Origin: Rhynchonema sp. JSB1_4
Taxonomy: Eukaryota; Nematoda; Chromadorea; Monhysterida; Xyalidae
DNA: 64,000 nucleotides
Assembly (NCBI GenBank): GCA_030248065.1
Contig: JASAMV010002578.1
Span: 98,418 to 162,417 of the forward strand
Direction: 5' to 3'
Shown here: positions 30,801 to 43,399 of the stretch, in pieces
Layout: every line of letters begins with the position of its first letter
Position numbering within the stretch: the stretch's first letter is position 1
Position numbers and translations under genes: made by a program
Notes under the pieces: model-generated
Databases searched by the model: none
Seen by the model: the letters and a program-made list of their open reading frames with translations, nothing else
What the model was told of the DNA's origin: nothing

Positions 30801-33800
30801 CAACTAGCTCACCAGTTCCATTCATCTGTTTCGGCTCATAGACGGATTGTGTCATTTTATCAGGTACTGCGCCCTTGGGTGTGGCTATTTTGACAGGCGG
30901 TCGTGACCTTCGTTGTGTCGGAGTGGTCGTTGCACTGGCAGCGTTGGCTGACGCGCGTGCAGCGGCATTCGACTGCGCTCGCCGGGTGGCTGTATTGTGG
31001 GAAGGGGATTTGTCACTTTTGGATCCAATTCAGAATTATTTTTTTGGGCTGAATAGAGCCCAAAATTTACCAGCCCAAATAGCAGACACCAACGAGGTCG
31101 AAACTATACGTTGTCCACAGCAAAACAATAATAACAACAAAATGTATCAACACGAACGATTGATTTTAATAATTTTCACAAGGACCACTGATTAGAAACG
31201 CCCAAAACTGACCGGGAGGCACATAAACGCTCTGCGTCATCGATTGAGCAGTCCGACCCGTTGTGACTAATTGTGACCCATGGGCACCCCCTCGGTTTGT
31301 TGAATTCCTCAACGGCGTGAAACTGCGGGGACCGCGCGCCGCTGGGGGTTTGTTGCCGCTGCGGGACACGGAACGCGATGGGGACACGGATTTGCCTGAA
31401 ACATCAAGTTGACACGATTATCTTAATCCGGATGATGGTTGGTGCAAGGTTCTTCTGATATGCAGCATGTGTGCTGCTAATACGTAATGGGCATGATAGC
31501 AAAGCCAAATACTCCAAAGACCATAAAAGAAAGTAATTGAAGCAAAGTCTGTCATGATATTCAGTTTAATATAGTTTGTCTGAACCAAAAAAGCACCCAA
31601 AGCTTTATCATCCCCATACGTGATCGATGGGCATGATAACGAAAGCGATTTTGCCATTCTGTGCTTGTCGGCGGCACACCAGGGTCAGCTACATGTATAA
31701 TGTGCTTAATGTGAGTCTTGGGTGGTTTTTTCGCACGAAACAGACACCAGGATCTCCACAGGATGTTGTATTGTAAAATGTAAAATCAAATGCCAATTCC
31801 CCAAACCAACGTTTTGTGCTCTCATCCCTTCTGACCACAGTGCCAAACGCGTACTTGACATTGCCACTGCTCGGCGAGTGATAGCTGCGCGACATGTTGT
31901 TGTAGTCATCAAGCGGTTTCAACTGTTCCAACTCCGATCGAGTTAAGGGATCGGCTTTAAGGCGAACGTCGTAGACCTTTAAATGGAGGAAAATATTAGT
32001 GAAAATTTGTGGCTCACAACAATGTCTTTTTTCATTAACTAAACCGAACGGAAGGAACTTCATTTATCTCCCACGTTTCCAGAATGCAATTACATAGTGA
32101 GCTTGTGCCTCCCGTGGGAATTTGAGCAAGGAAAAAAGCAATGTTCCCGTTATCATTTTCTGCTCGGTGCACAAGACGACAAGAGCGACAAGCAAACGAG
32201 TACAAGGTATGCAGCACGGGTATTTGAAGCCGGAACTCCGAGAACGGATCGGATCGGCCTTGGTCCCAAATCTTTGTCACATTATATAGGTTTACCGATG
32301 CCACTAATACTTGCCAGCGCGAAAAATTGTCTATTTGGGTCTAGCGCACAAGCTTTACTCAGTTATTGTGGCCTCAGTAAATTTCCTGATATCGTGCACA
32401 GACAAAAAACATGTGACGCGACAAACGCCGATCAGATCCGATCATCACCAAGCTACGACACGAGCTAAAATCCTGGTCAAATGCAAACACAGAGGCAAAC
32501 CAAGCCAACCCGTTGTGATTTATCCAAATGATCCAGGTACTCCAATTGTCGGGGCGTTGAGCTGCCGAATGCATAAGTCGGTCGATTTGGTCTGGATGTA
32601 GTGCGCGCGTGTGTGGGCGTGCTGTGGTGTTCGTGTTCACTGCCAGAATCGTAACGACGAGCCAACGAACGACGACGTTGCTCAAGCACGGACTGAAATG
32701 GGATAATGCATGATTGGGTGATGTTTCAAATGGGAGAACAATGAGTGGTGATTAAGGTTGAAGCTATTCAGGATATTGAGATCTCACAGCCCATATTGAA
32801 ACACCAAGTGAGGTGGCCATGGTGGCTTATTCGGAAAGTTCCCGAAGGAAGTCCCACAAATACACTTGTGGTGTTTGTGCGGACTATCGGAAATCCCTGG
32901 TTTTGCATGAGAATCTGCAAGGCGGAAGCAATTTTACGGTCACGTCACGTATGATAGGAACACAAACGAACAACTAAGGTATTGAATACCCGCTAGTACT
33001 GCCTAGACCTTGAATGGAACCCCGCCGTTCTGTCAAATGACGAGGTAACATGATACATCACAAATGTGGGTGGCCTGAGGAAGGTCCTGGTTCGCAACAA
33101 ATTCATTATTTTAAGGATGTTGGGACCTGAATGACCATCGATGCCCATGTTTTTGATATCAGACCCTTGGACCCAACAAAATTTAAACAGAACGCAACAC
33201 TCGCTAACGTGATGTTTTGTTTCTCTGGGGCTGTAGCAATTGTTCATTTTCAAGTATAAGATAAGTCACGTGCGGTAAATTTATGCACGAAGTCGTTAAT
33301 TTAAAATTCGGTGTGTGGGAGTTAGTGGAGTTGGTTTTATTACTTGCGAAACTTTACAGTACCAGTGGAGCAGAGAAAGGAACGTTTGCGACAATGAACT
33401 TGTACAAACTGACGAAGCAAATCTGATTTCCATCGATCATCCAAAGTAGATTCATGGATTTCGCAACGTTCTAACAGTACCCCATACAGCAACTGAAGGT
33501 ACAAAGCCTCCTAACTCCAACACAAAGCCTCAAAGTGCCGCAGCTCGGTTGTGTGAGTGTCATCAGCAATGAAAACAAAAGAGGCGGAACCACAGAAATC
33601 AATTTTCATTACGCGGTCGGTAGGGTGTACGAGCGAGTTTATTTTTGCGAAGCCCCAGCTGCAAACGGCAGGTACATACATGGTGTGGGAAACCGGGACT
33701 TGTGGTAAACACCGATTTCTGGTATGTCGTGTTTTTGTGACTTGGGGACCTTGCAAGCGTGAAACTGATGTATGGTTTCAAAAGTTCACACGTCAAAATC

Positions 33801-34630
33801 AGATGACTCATCTTTGTGCCTGAAGACCAAGTTCCAACAAAAGCTCACGCCATTCGCCAACTTAACATGAATCAGCCAGCCAGTTCATCAGGACCAGTGC
33901 TTCCTGTGAGCCTGATGTTTCAATAGGAATACAAAATGCCCCAAACTCACACTCTGATTCATTCTCCGTTGTTCTACTGCACGTTTCCGTGACGCCTCAC
34001 GTTGTTTGAGTTCATTGATTCGTGCCTGCTTCTCAGCCTCGCGTCTCTCAGCTATTCGCGCCCGACGCTCTTCGTTCTCACGCAGTTGACGCTCACGACT
34101 GAAACATCACATGGCTGGGTGTGATTGATGATTATTGATTTTTTCTGTTGGATATATGTCCTAACAAGACACGGACCGGATTCTTTAGACCTGAAACATC
34201 TGAACGAGATTCCACATGGTAACAGCGATCAGAAAGTGGCCTTTTTCGGCAAGCGGGACTCTGGCCTGTGTTTCCACGTGTCTACAGCACCACTTTCCAA
34301 AGCGTGTTTCAAACCAAAATGGCCCTCATACAGCAACTTCATACTTACAGTATCTATTATGTTAGTGTAGGTGCCCGCTGGGTCTATACATTGGAATGCA
34401 CCTATCCTATGCATCTGCTGTAGTTTGAAAACAGCCACCTGGATTACAAAAAAAAACAATGTGAGGTCGGCGGAAACCAGCGAGTCGTGAAAAACCGTGC
34501 CCATAAAAAACAAAACAGGTTGAAACATACCGTTCCTGCTCGGCCTGTTGTCTCTCAATCATTTTTTGCAGCCGTTCAGCGTGACGCTTGGACGCCTCTG
34601 ATTGTTGTTGCTGACTGCTGCCTGGCGAAT
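21853..34630 (-). CDS. MAP7/ensconsin-like microtubule-associated protein (main body)
   Basis: Many minus-strand exons with good splice sites form one long gene. At the 5' side a basic coiled coil is built from 34630-34531, 34098-33951 and 32692-32510 (ASKRHAERLQKMIERQQ, RENEERRARIAERREAEKQ, SVLEQRRRSLARRY, then YAFGSSTPR). It is followed by a long Ser/Pro-rich linker from exons near 31.98, 31.39, 31.0, 30.5, 28.03, 27.4, 27.1, 26.67 and 26.1 kb. A second charged coiled coil follows at 25.25, 24.98 and 24.78 kb (AERRRIAREERERE), ending at about 23.84 kb with ERKARLANIMARTRG. That ending matches the close of the MAP7 domain, which binds kinesin-1. An Asn-rich tail follows (about 23.53, 22.97 and 22.7 kb), with the stop at 21853-21855. 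This order of basic coil, linker, MAP7 coil and IMxRTRG is typical of ensconsin/MAP7. Several linker boundaries are approximate. Confidence 0.72.
22018..22352 (+). CDS. Opposite-strand open frame inside the last MAP7-like intron
   Basis: An ATG-initiated plus-strand frame of about 111 codons lies wholly in the intron before the last exon of the minus-strand gene. It is AT-rich, mixed in composition, with a basic patch ASKRRFKKRTK, and resembles no family I know. It could be a nested gene, a transposon fragment or a chance frame. Confidence 0.2.
28987..29095. repeat. Low-complexity C-rich then A-rich tract in a MAP7-like intron
   Basis: Runs of C (28987-29005) pass into runs of A broken by GGG, CCCC and single C. 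The Phe-rich and Lys-rich reading frames here are products of this composition and not genes. It lies in a long intron with no exon seen between about 28.04 and 30.43 kb. Confidence 0.85.
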
Positions 34631-35474
34631 CTGAATGCAATCGAAGAGAAAATCAATGTATGTACGTGTAGTGTATAAATTTCTTATGAAGTATTTCAAA
34701 TAACGCAGTCAAAAAGTTTTCACATCTGACGAACTGTTGACCAGAAGTCAGAGAAAAACTATACATAGGTACACAGAGAGGAAATGACTAATCGATACAC
34801 TAAACAAAGACTCCTGTTGCACTGTGCTGGATGACATTTATGTTCCACGTGGAATTTAAAATCTTTATTTGAACTATAAAATTCGTGAGAGTGCACAGAA
34901 ACAGCAGGAAACGGAAAGCCCTAATCTTTCAAAATCCCGACACAAAAAAACGCTGAGCTGAGCACTAAGAACTGAAAATCCGTCAGTGAGATAGTGAAAA
35001 AAACAGCGCCGCAAGACTGCTGTTCGATACAAACAAACAACGTAATGGTGGCTTGATGGGTGCGGTGAACAACATAGAAAGAGAAAATATTTCGCTAACG
35101 TAAACACCATATTGCACACACAACATTTTTGCATAAAACCACCACGCATTTTTCTCTTGGTATCAGAGACAGCACTTTTCAACGCGTGGTTGTGGGTGGA
35201 CACATAAAAGAGCGGAATGGGAATATACAGTCTTGGTGTGTGTCATTATGCACAAAAGACAGCCATTGTTGTGTGTCGCTTTTTCACTGTGAAACAACCC
35301 AAAAGACAGCCCAGAATTTGGGAAGAGTGGATCCTGCAAACTTACAGGATACTTATCCTGGGTTGGGCCAATCTTTTGAACTGCAGATGTTTAACAAAGT
35401 GCAACAAACACTGGAAACACAATGCGTAAAAAGCGTTGAGAAATGAGTCATAGCTGAAACGCTGTCGAGCTTAC

Positions 35475-35514
35475 CATGTTTTTTTGACCGGGCTCCAAAG
35501 AAAGCACGATCCAT
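35475..35514 (-). CDS. Candidate alternative first exon of the MAP7-like gene (nearest)
   Basis: ATG at 35514 is followed by MDRAFFGARSKKH and one extra base, then the donor CATG|GTAAGC. It ends in phase 1, exactly what the acceptor at 34630 needs: joining gives Asp, then SPGSSQQQQ. It is short but has a near-consensus donor. It may be a true first exon or a chance match. Confidence 0.45.
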
Positions 35515-38500
35515 CAGTGTTTCAAAATGGGTGGCCCTCAAACTGACAGAAATATTCAGATAAAAAAATCAGGCGCACAATTCAATCAGGCAGGCATCTT
35601 TATCTGTCAATCATTGAAACGAACCCTGATTTGGGCACAAAACCTATTGGAGAGAGAAAATGTCTAAACTTGTGTTGCTTGTGGCATAGGTAAATGCGAT
35701 GCGTCACTTTATCAGTCCGCACATACATACCCCTTGCCCTGGTTAACCTATTCAGTTGATGGGTGCAGCTTATCACTGAAGATACACAACACTGCACATC
35801 GACACAAACAACAAAAGTTTGAGTTCTAACCGACCAGCAAAAGACACGTTCCACGATCCCGATGATGACTGGTCTCGTGTGCAGAGATGGAAAACACGAT
35901 TGCGGCAAAAATTCGATGTCGTTAAGATGCAGTTACAGCACTGATGACTGCAAGACAGTGTCTATTGGCTGGGATGCCATAAAAGCGTTCGAAAACTAGT
36001 TCTTGGGGTCCACGGAACTTTAATTTCTAGCTTAAAAAATATTTTAACAATCTGCGCCTATTAATCGCACCAAGTGCGGCTAAACAACGACGTGGTTAAG
36101 AAAAACAGATCGTGGTGATAAAAGGCACAGAGAAAATATGCGCCGCATTTTTGCACATATCGGCGAAACGGAGCGCGATGTAAAGTGAATGATATAAAGA
36201 CATAAACCTAAAAATTAATGCGACCGATCCGAAACCGCAGAAGAACAGTGCCCATTTCAGAGTTAGTACCGGGCGATTTTGCTTTTAAATCTGCCTCGAC
36301 CAAGACAAAGACGTCAAGAGGAAAATTGCGTGGTCCTGAGCGACCGCGTTAGAAAAACTGAAAGTAATAAAAGGTTCTGTACGAAACAAACAGAAGCAGG
36401 TGGAAATAATCATCCTTTTCGCTAAAGTTCGAACGCTGGACGTTTTTGGCGTTTTTATCGGCAAAATACGAACGATGATGTCGTCTTGGGACAAAATAAT
36501 AATAAAATCTGATGCGCCGCTCCGGGACTATGGGAGAAGAGAGAGATGAATAAATCACCAGCTTGGTATGAAGAGAGAGAGACACTCAGTTCAACATGTT
36601 CAAGATGAATATAGGGGTGCGCAAAAATAGTGGAAATTTCGCAATACTCCCATACCAACCAGCTGCACAGTAGCAGCGTGCATTGCACTTTGGTTGGGGC
36701 AGGCAAACTACAACAACTAATATTTTAGTTACGCACTACATGATTGGGGGATTTAAGGTGAATAAGTAACACGCAACTGCAGGTGGGTACTTGATGTACG
36801 GACTACGAAGGTACACGTGTGCATGTCGTGCCGAAATTCAAAACATTTAAAAAATGGGACCCAATTATTCCCCAGTGGTGGATCCGCAGCTGAATATCAA
36901 CGCATCACGCCACGATGCTGGGCTTGGCTTGGCATGAGATACACTATGTAATCACGTCAGAACGCATCAAGGGTGATTTGCCGATGAAATAATCACAAAC
37001 TTGCGATTTTAATCATAGTAAATTCGCTCGAAATTTGTGTACATATTGTATAGAACTCGGTTAGCGCGTTGTATGAAAGCAGGTTTCGAAATTGATTCAA
37101 CAGCAGCCGAACATGTACTATAGCGGCAGATCGTTTGAAATATAACAGGACTTGTCGAAAAAAACAGAAAGCAAGTATACGATAACGAATAGCCTTTCCC
37201 AGGAAGATCGGAAGCGAAAGCCAAGAATACGCAATGAAATGAGCAGAACAGAACAGGATCAGGGGAACATAAATCGTTCGGCCACATTAACGATCGGAGC
37301 AAAACGTTTCGATCATTATGTATGCAGCCGCCAGCCAGGTTGGGGAGAATGCCGGGCAGGCTATCCATATAAATAGAACGAGAAAATATCAGATACCTCC
37401 ATACAGTATGCACGAGATTGGAGAATTATGCATAAATTGGCTATTGCAAACGGTAAGACTGAACAAATAGAGAGCGCTTTGGGGCGACGAGGTACATAGT
37501 ACATACAGTATTACCTGTTGTTGCCTGTAAACAAAGTCCTAATCCGCGTGAAATGAAGAGCAATTTTGAATGTTATCGTACCATGGCGTCAAGCTAAACC
37601 CAATGACTGGGGGCTGCTGTAAAAATCCTGGAGCAGGCAATGGACAGCCAATGGACTATGGAAATTTACGAGTGAACATAATAGCGAACCAAACCAAACT
37701 TTGGGTGCTTCTTCAAAAAAATTGAGACCGTCAGGGCGAAGTGAAAATGCTCACGATGTCCAAAACAAAAGACAGGCAAGGGAAAATCAGCTGGCCGTGA
37801 ATAATAAATGAGGCATAACAACGCGGCTCGGCTGCAAAAAAGCTGTGCAACGATTTTGGTTTCCGGCCGCGAAACTAGGTATGTACATATAGGGATGCAA
37901 TAAAGTCAGAGCGCACGCTTTTTTCTGCCGATAGCTTTTCACAACTGACACCAAGTTCGAACCTACATACGCGTCAGCGGCAAATACTTCAAAAAGCGTT
38001 GACGTTCCAAACAGCCACAAAAACATCCCGAAATGCCATTGGTTTGGGCACTGCTTCCTGAGCGCCCTCTCCATGTGGTGCCTTCGCCCTGCGTAACAAA
38101 ACACGCCCGCTCGACGTTTTGCTTTTGTGCCGATGACGTTAAAAAATCGACCTAAACTCTGTACGAATAGAGCCTGCGCGCTTTGCTTTGGCTGACGGCC
38201 TATGCTCAGTTTCAGTGGGGAGAGCGAGACAGAGCTAAGAGGATTAACAAACGTTAGTTTGGAACTGCACACTGCGCAGAGCATTTTGCCAAGCGGTTAT
38301 GGCCTGGCGTGTACTTGACAGCTCAGTTAGAGCACGTTGTTGTGACAAGCTGAAAAGACACACGAGCAGAGTAAACGTGGAAATGAAGTGACACTGTGCT
38401 TCTTCACGACACGGGGGCGGGAACACGGTGAGGAAAGTCAGGTCCAAAAAAGAAGTTGCTTCAGACATGGCAGAAAAACGAAGTGATTTTCGGTCAGAAA

Positions 38501-38902
38501 ACTGGGAAAACGCTTGCATCTGGAGTTCTTATTTGGTATTCGAGTCAGGAAATTATGACGAAAAACATCACCAGTCATGACAACGGGGGTTGACGTGACA
38601 GAAAAACGGACAGAAACAGACATGCGCAGGCATAGCTGACAACACAGCGTGGCGTAAAATTCTTACCAAACATGATGAAGAGCACAATTCCCACGGATGG
38701 AAGGGAGAGACAGAACAGACTGATTCACCCAGTGCTGTACACTTTGATGAGTTATTCAGACCAAAACGCATACGGAAGTATTGTCGCCTGTCTTGCCCCT
38801 CAGACGCCACAAATAACATTTCATGAAATTCTATGGGGACTGGTGAAATTTTAGAAAGTCGAACATTTCGATAGCATACGACTGAAGTGCGTCAAGTCTT
38901 AC
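35515..38902. other. Presumed intron sequence, no gene seen
   Basis: Only random-looking reading frames on both strands; no pair of convincing exons was found. It lies between candidate first exons of the minus-strand MAP7-like gene and would be intron if those calls are right. Confidence 0.4.
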
Positions 38903-39080
38903 GTCGTGAACTGGTGGTGCTCCAGTTTGGGTACCACGGCCTCCTTTCCAACAATCGCTCCCTCAAACGGTTCATTAGGTCAGCATAATGGTCGAATTTT
39001 CTTCGTTTTGACACTGGTTCGGCCGAATTATTTGGGCTTATTGTCATTCTGGCAGGGGACAACGGGTCCCTTTCAATCAT
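38903..39080 (-). CDS. Candidate alternative first exon of the MAP7-like gene
   Basis: The frame from ATG 39080 (MIERDPLSPARM) is basic towards its end (LRERLLERRPWYPNW) and reaches the donor CACGAC|GTAAGA after 59 codons plus one base. That phase fits the acceptor at 34630. It could also be an exon of an unrelated minus-strand gene. Confidence 0.4.
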
Positions 39081-40333
39081 GAGCAACTTTGCGATAATTT
39101 AGGTCTCCAGTCATCTCAGGGGTCTTTCAAACAGAATTCAGACCACCTTTGAAATGGTTTTTTTCTAACCGAGGAAATACATCGACGGAAAACAGCAGAA
39201 TAAGGTGATTTTCAGCCTTTTTGCGTCAGCGACAGTTTTTTCTGTTCAGCTCATATCGGAGGGGAAAGAATCTCGTGGACGCAATTTTCCGGCGCCAAAA
39301 TGTCCATTTTTATTTCCTTTCTGCCAGGTTTCCGGTTGGGTAAGCAGGTTCCGAAATGCTGCACTTTTCTTCGATCAAATGGTCGCAATCCGATAAAAGG
39401 AAGACCCTTCTTCTTTCTTCCGTTTGCTTTCATGCCAAGGTATCAAGAACGGCGCGCTTATCGCTTCTGGTCTCTGTTTTTTCGATGGTTTTTTCCTCCT
39501 GCGCAAACACACGATTAGAAAATGAGCCTTCGTGTGAAAAACCGCGCGCAACGGAATAAATGGTTCAGCAAGCGCTTTTGTATTTGTTGTTGAGCTCCCT
39601 ATTGAGATAAAGAGTCAAAACGGACAGCGATGCCGGTGCCTGAGACTCAAACGATAAGGCATTTTATTTTGGGTACCAAATTCATTACGACTTTTTGGCT
39701 CGAAACCAGGGAACCATTTGTGAACCTAGGAAACTGTAACGCGGTAGTCCTTCCCACTCGGGACCCATAACTGTTTCAAGATATGACTGTGCAGCTTCCC
39801 GTAAATTATTCTGGTACCAAGTATACATACAGGAAGCACACGAAACAAAGTGGTATACCGATCAAGCGCAATACAAACAGCCAAAAGCTTTGCACGCCCC
39901 ACGCGTCTAGCAATGTTTATGTGACGGGCGAAATGATTCCCAATGGGACTGAAGTTGACCCAAACCGACGTTTGATATCCTGACTGTTTGCCTTGAAAAA
40001 TCAGGTTCGATGTCTCAAGTTTCAAAATTAAAAACCATGCCATAAGTCGATATCACCGGTTCCTTTCCGTCTGAAGAAAATGTATCAGAAATTCCGAGCT
40101 TTATTGTTGCTGCCGCCCACAAAGGGCACAAATTATCGGCCCCGCACAACCGCCAATGTACATATGTATGTATAGTACGTTCGACGCCACGGGAGACAGA
40201 TAAACAAGAAGCATGATCATAGGGGTATACAAGAACACAAATTATACAACAAGATGGGTTGGCTTGTTTGTGGCAAAATATGCCGGAGAATGTTATAATT
40301 GCGAACAGCAAAGGTTGTGATAAGGGCACTCAC

Positions 40334-40568
40334 GTTTCGGCGCTGTGCCTTGTCTTGATAACGACGACCGAGATTTTATGCGAATTGTGGAGTCCTTGTT
40401 CATGACTGGGATTTTCGACGGGGATCCCGGTGTCTGAGGGGATTGGGTTTCAGGAGTTTTTGGAGGGCCACGACTTTCATAATGATCCTTCTCAGACGGG
40501 CTTGAATCCCGCTCCGGCTCAGGGGTCACTGAGTTCCGATCGCGAAAATAGTTTGCGATGAAAGCCAT
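40334..40568 (-). CDS. Candidate alternative first exon of the MAP7-like gene
   Basis: From ATG 40568 the frame encodes 78 codons plus one base: MAFIANYFRDRNSV, then a Ser/Pro/Glu-rich stretch ending SSLSRQGTAPK, then the strong donor AAAC|GTGAGT. Phase 1 fits the 34630 acceptor, giving His, then SPGSS. The composition resembles the MAP7-like linker. It is the most convincing of the upstream exons. Confidence 0.55.
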
Positions 40569-42855
40569 TCTCAGGGATTGCGAAATATCTCGTACTGTTA
40601 CAAGTTAGGTGTACTGGCAATATCCAATTTGGTATCAAGCCGCACCTCTCTTGTATTGTTCAAACGTCATGAACAAGTTTCGGCTTAAGGATGAAAATCA
40701 GTTTGTACCAAAGTGTACACTTTGTTTTGTTGCGTCACCAAAAGCAGACCAACGCTGTGCACATGAAAACACAGAGACAAGGTGGGGGACCGAATAAGCC
40801 GTCCGTTCGATAAGAGTGTCCTGTATTCATGTACCTGAGTAACCTCGAACATGCGCTTTAGCACCATGGCACACAAGCTGTGTACATAAGCTGCAACAAC
40901 AACCGCAGCACTGTATTGATTCATGTATACCTTGTCAGGTACACACAAACAGGTGCAGCATACCTCGTTGCCATGCCCTAGTGATAGATATGGGGCGTAT
41001 CGGCAAGGCACATGTGTGCTTGGCCTTGCATGAAAGCGGGGACTTGGGGTAGTGTGTTTTTTTGTTGTTTTTTTCAACTTTTCCTCGGATATAGGATTAC
41101 AACAATACAAGATTCGATTTTTGCGATCTGGCATCAGTAATTGAGTCTATTTTCCGTATCCAGTGGAAGCACCCAATTTCGTGTCTCTTCTATCGCACCT
41201 TATTTTGCGCTAAAGAGCGTTATCGTCACCCTGCAATGGCGTCAGCCGGCTGGGTCATTAGCTCGACTGAAACAACGATCGAAACATGATCGTGTTACGT
41301 AGTGTTCCAACAAGGACAGAAGTTATTGAGTGCAAATAGTGTATGATCTATTGATGGAGCAGAGCCATAGAAACAAGAACAGTGGTACCCCACTTCATAT
41401 TGTTATAATCCTGGTTTTATTACCGGCGATGGATGACACAACAAAATCTCTGTCGATTGCCTGTAAATGTGCTTGAATGAACCATAACCAGCCGCGGCCA
41501 ATAAGTCTTGATTATGTAACAAGCTGGTTGACGCACAATTTGGCAAGTGGATCGGATCCTTTGGCTGTGACATCCAGTAAGTACAACTGGTTCCTGCTTG
41601 GAACTGTGCAACATTTTTACGAGTCCACTGTTGGCTGTTATACAGTTCCAAAGTCTTTGGTAAACGCTTACTCGGTGTTTGTTATTATGTTTATTTTGTG
41701 AACTATGATTTCGCTCCCTTTATAGAGGGCACCGATTTTTGCAGACCGCGTTATGAATCACCGGTACACGGCTCATTGCACGAAATGGAACGAAATTTGG
41801 CTCATGCGGCTGGTTTCGTTCATGATCCTACCAGAAACCATCGGTGCGCTTTTTCGCGAGGAATTTGCGACGCTCTATTTGCTCCTCCCAGTTGGTGCAG
41901 AATATGTGCGTACAAACAAAACACACATTACGCAACATATTTGTAATTCAGGTTTGAAGGTGACAGGAACGGGGGTCTTAATAGATTATCCGAGGATTTG
42001 CCTGACACTGGATCTGACGGTAAGAGACACTGGTTCATACCTGCGGTTTCGAAATTTATGTTCCTGTGTGAAACTGGTCGCTATTTTCGCGTACATCATA
42101 CTGTAATTTACAAAACCCCTACATGCGGAAACTGTCAGTTGCATAGACGCCCTGATAATTTGACCATGCGCACAGCATGAAATCAAGAAAATGTCGCGCT
42201 TGTTCCTGTAAATGGCGGTAATGTACATTTATTATAAATGTGGGTAACAAATTTCAGCATACACACTATACAGTTTTGGGGTCTTGTACATTTATTTTCG
42301 AATTATGATTAATGATTATGTACAAGTTGTTATGCTGACAGTGACAACCAGAAAACTGCTTGTTTTTCAAATGGCGTGGGCCGAAACTGCTCATGGCGTA
42401 ATTGAAGACAATAAGAATTCCTAGAAATTCAACAAAAATTGTACACGTTTCTGGAAATATTAGTCCGCGAGCAGCGCCGTCGGCTCTGTTTGGAACCGGA
42501 AAGAAAAAGCCGAAAGGAGCGAAGAAACGAAAAGAAGGCAACCTCGTTCAAAAAGTATGTACCGATCCGACATGAACACAAAGGGGGGCGGCTTGTGTCA
42601 AATTGGTCCAGCACCACGAGGCCGGCACCAATAAAAGTGAACGAGCGCGCAAATTATGAGATGGTGGTATTCTCGAAGTCTGTGACCAGGTGCCACTTTC
42701 ATCAATGTGTGCTTGGCCGTCAAATAGAGTTGTGCCCAAAACAGCAAACAAAGGTGAATCGTATTAGCCACACACAATGCAACAGGAGAGTTGCCATTCT
42801 TCGGCACAGCAGCTGCCACTCATAAAATGAAAATTGAAACGTTGTTTTTGGCCAA

Positions 42856-43089
42856 GTGAGGCAGAAAGGACTTCAAAGCACAGTGTTGAGAGGGTACTAC
42901 GCAGGGATTTCAGAAATTCTGGAGCTGGGAGTAGTGCGAAGAGACAACGTTTTGGAGGAACACATAAAAATACCTAGCAATGAAATATATGTGTCACTGA
43001 AATCATTCAAAGAATATTATCTGGCGCAAAATCTGATTGAAATCTGCCCGAGATTGGAACTCAGGATTGATGTGGACAATCAAACATGA
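42856..43089 (+). CDS. Small open frame of unknown nature
   Basis: A 77-codon plus-strand frame with balanced, protein-like composition (ISEILELGVVRRDNVLEE, NLIEICPRLELRIDVD). It looks more coding-like than neighbouring frames, but has no recognisable motif or clear splice context. It may be a fragment of a mobile element or an exon of an unrecognised gene. Confidence 0.25.
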   Translation: MRQKGLQSTVLRGYYAGISEILELGVVRRDNVLEEHIKIPSNEIYVSLKSFKEYYLAQNLIEICPRLELRIDVDNQT

Positions 43090-43198
43090 GAAATAATTCT
43101 GATCGCAGGTTCATGGGAGCAAAATAACAACACACTGTCTGGCACAAAAATTAATCAGAAACTGAGTTTCAAGAATTTGAACATTTTTTAACACTCAC

Positions 43199-43370
43199 TT
43201 CTGGAGTGGAATCGCAACTGCCGCGGGGGTGATGCAGGTGTGGAGTGCATGAAGCTCGCTGGTTTGTCTTCCATTTTTAATATTTGATCGTCGATTTGTT
43301 TGTTTGATTTTCCAGCATCGACCAAGGGTTCTGAAGTAGGTAGTATTATTATTGTACCGTGATAAGTCAT
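43199..43370 (-). CDS. Candidate alternative first exon of the MAP7-like gene (farthest)
   Basis: From ATG 43370 (or the internal Met of MEDKPASFMHSTPASPP) the frame runs 57 codons plus one base to the donor CCAGAA|GTGAGT. Phase 1 fits the 34630 acceptor, giving Asn, then SPGSS. The Pro/Ser content matches the rest of the gene. Whether it starts at 43370 or follows an upstream exon is unclear. Confidence 0.45.
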
Positions 43371-43399
43371 TGTTCAATCACAGTAGCATATTTCTCAGT

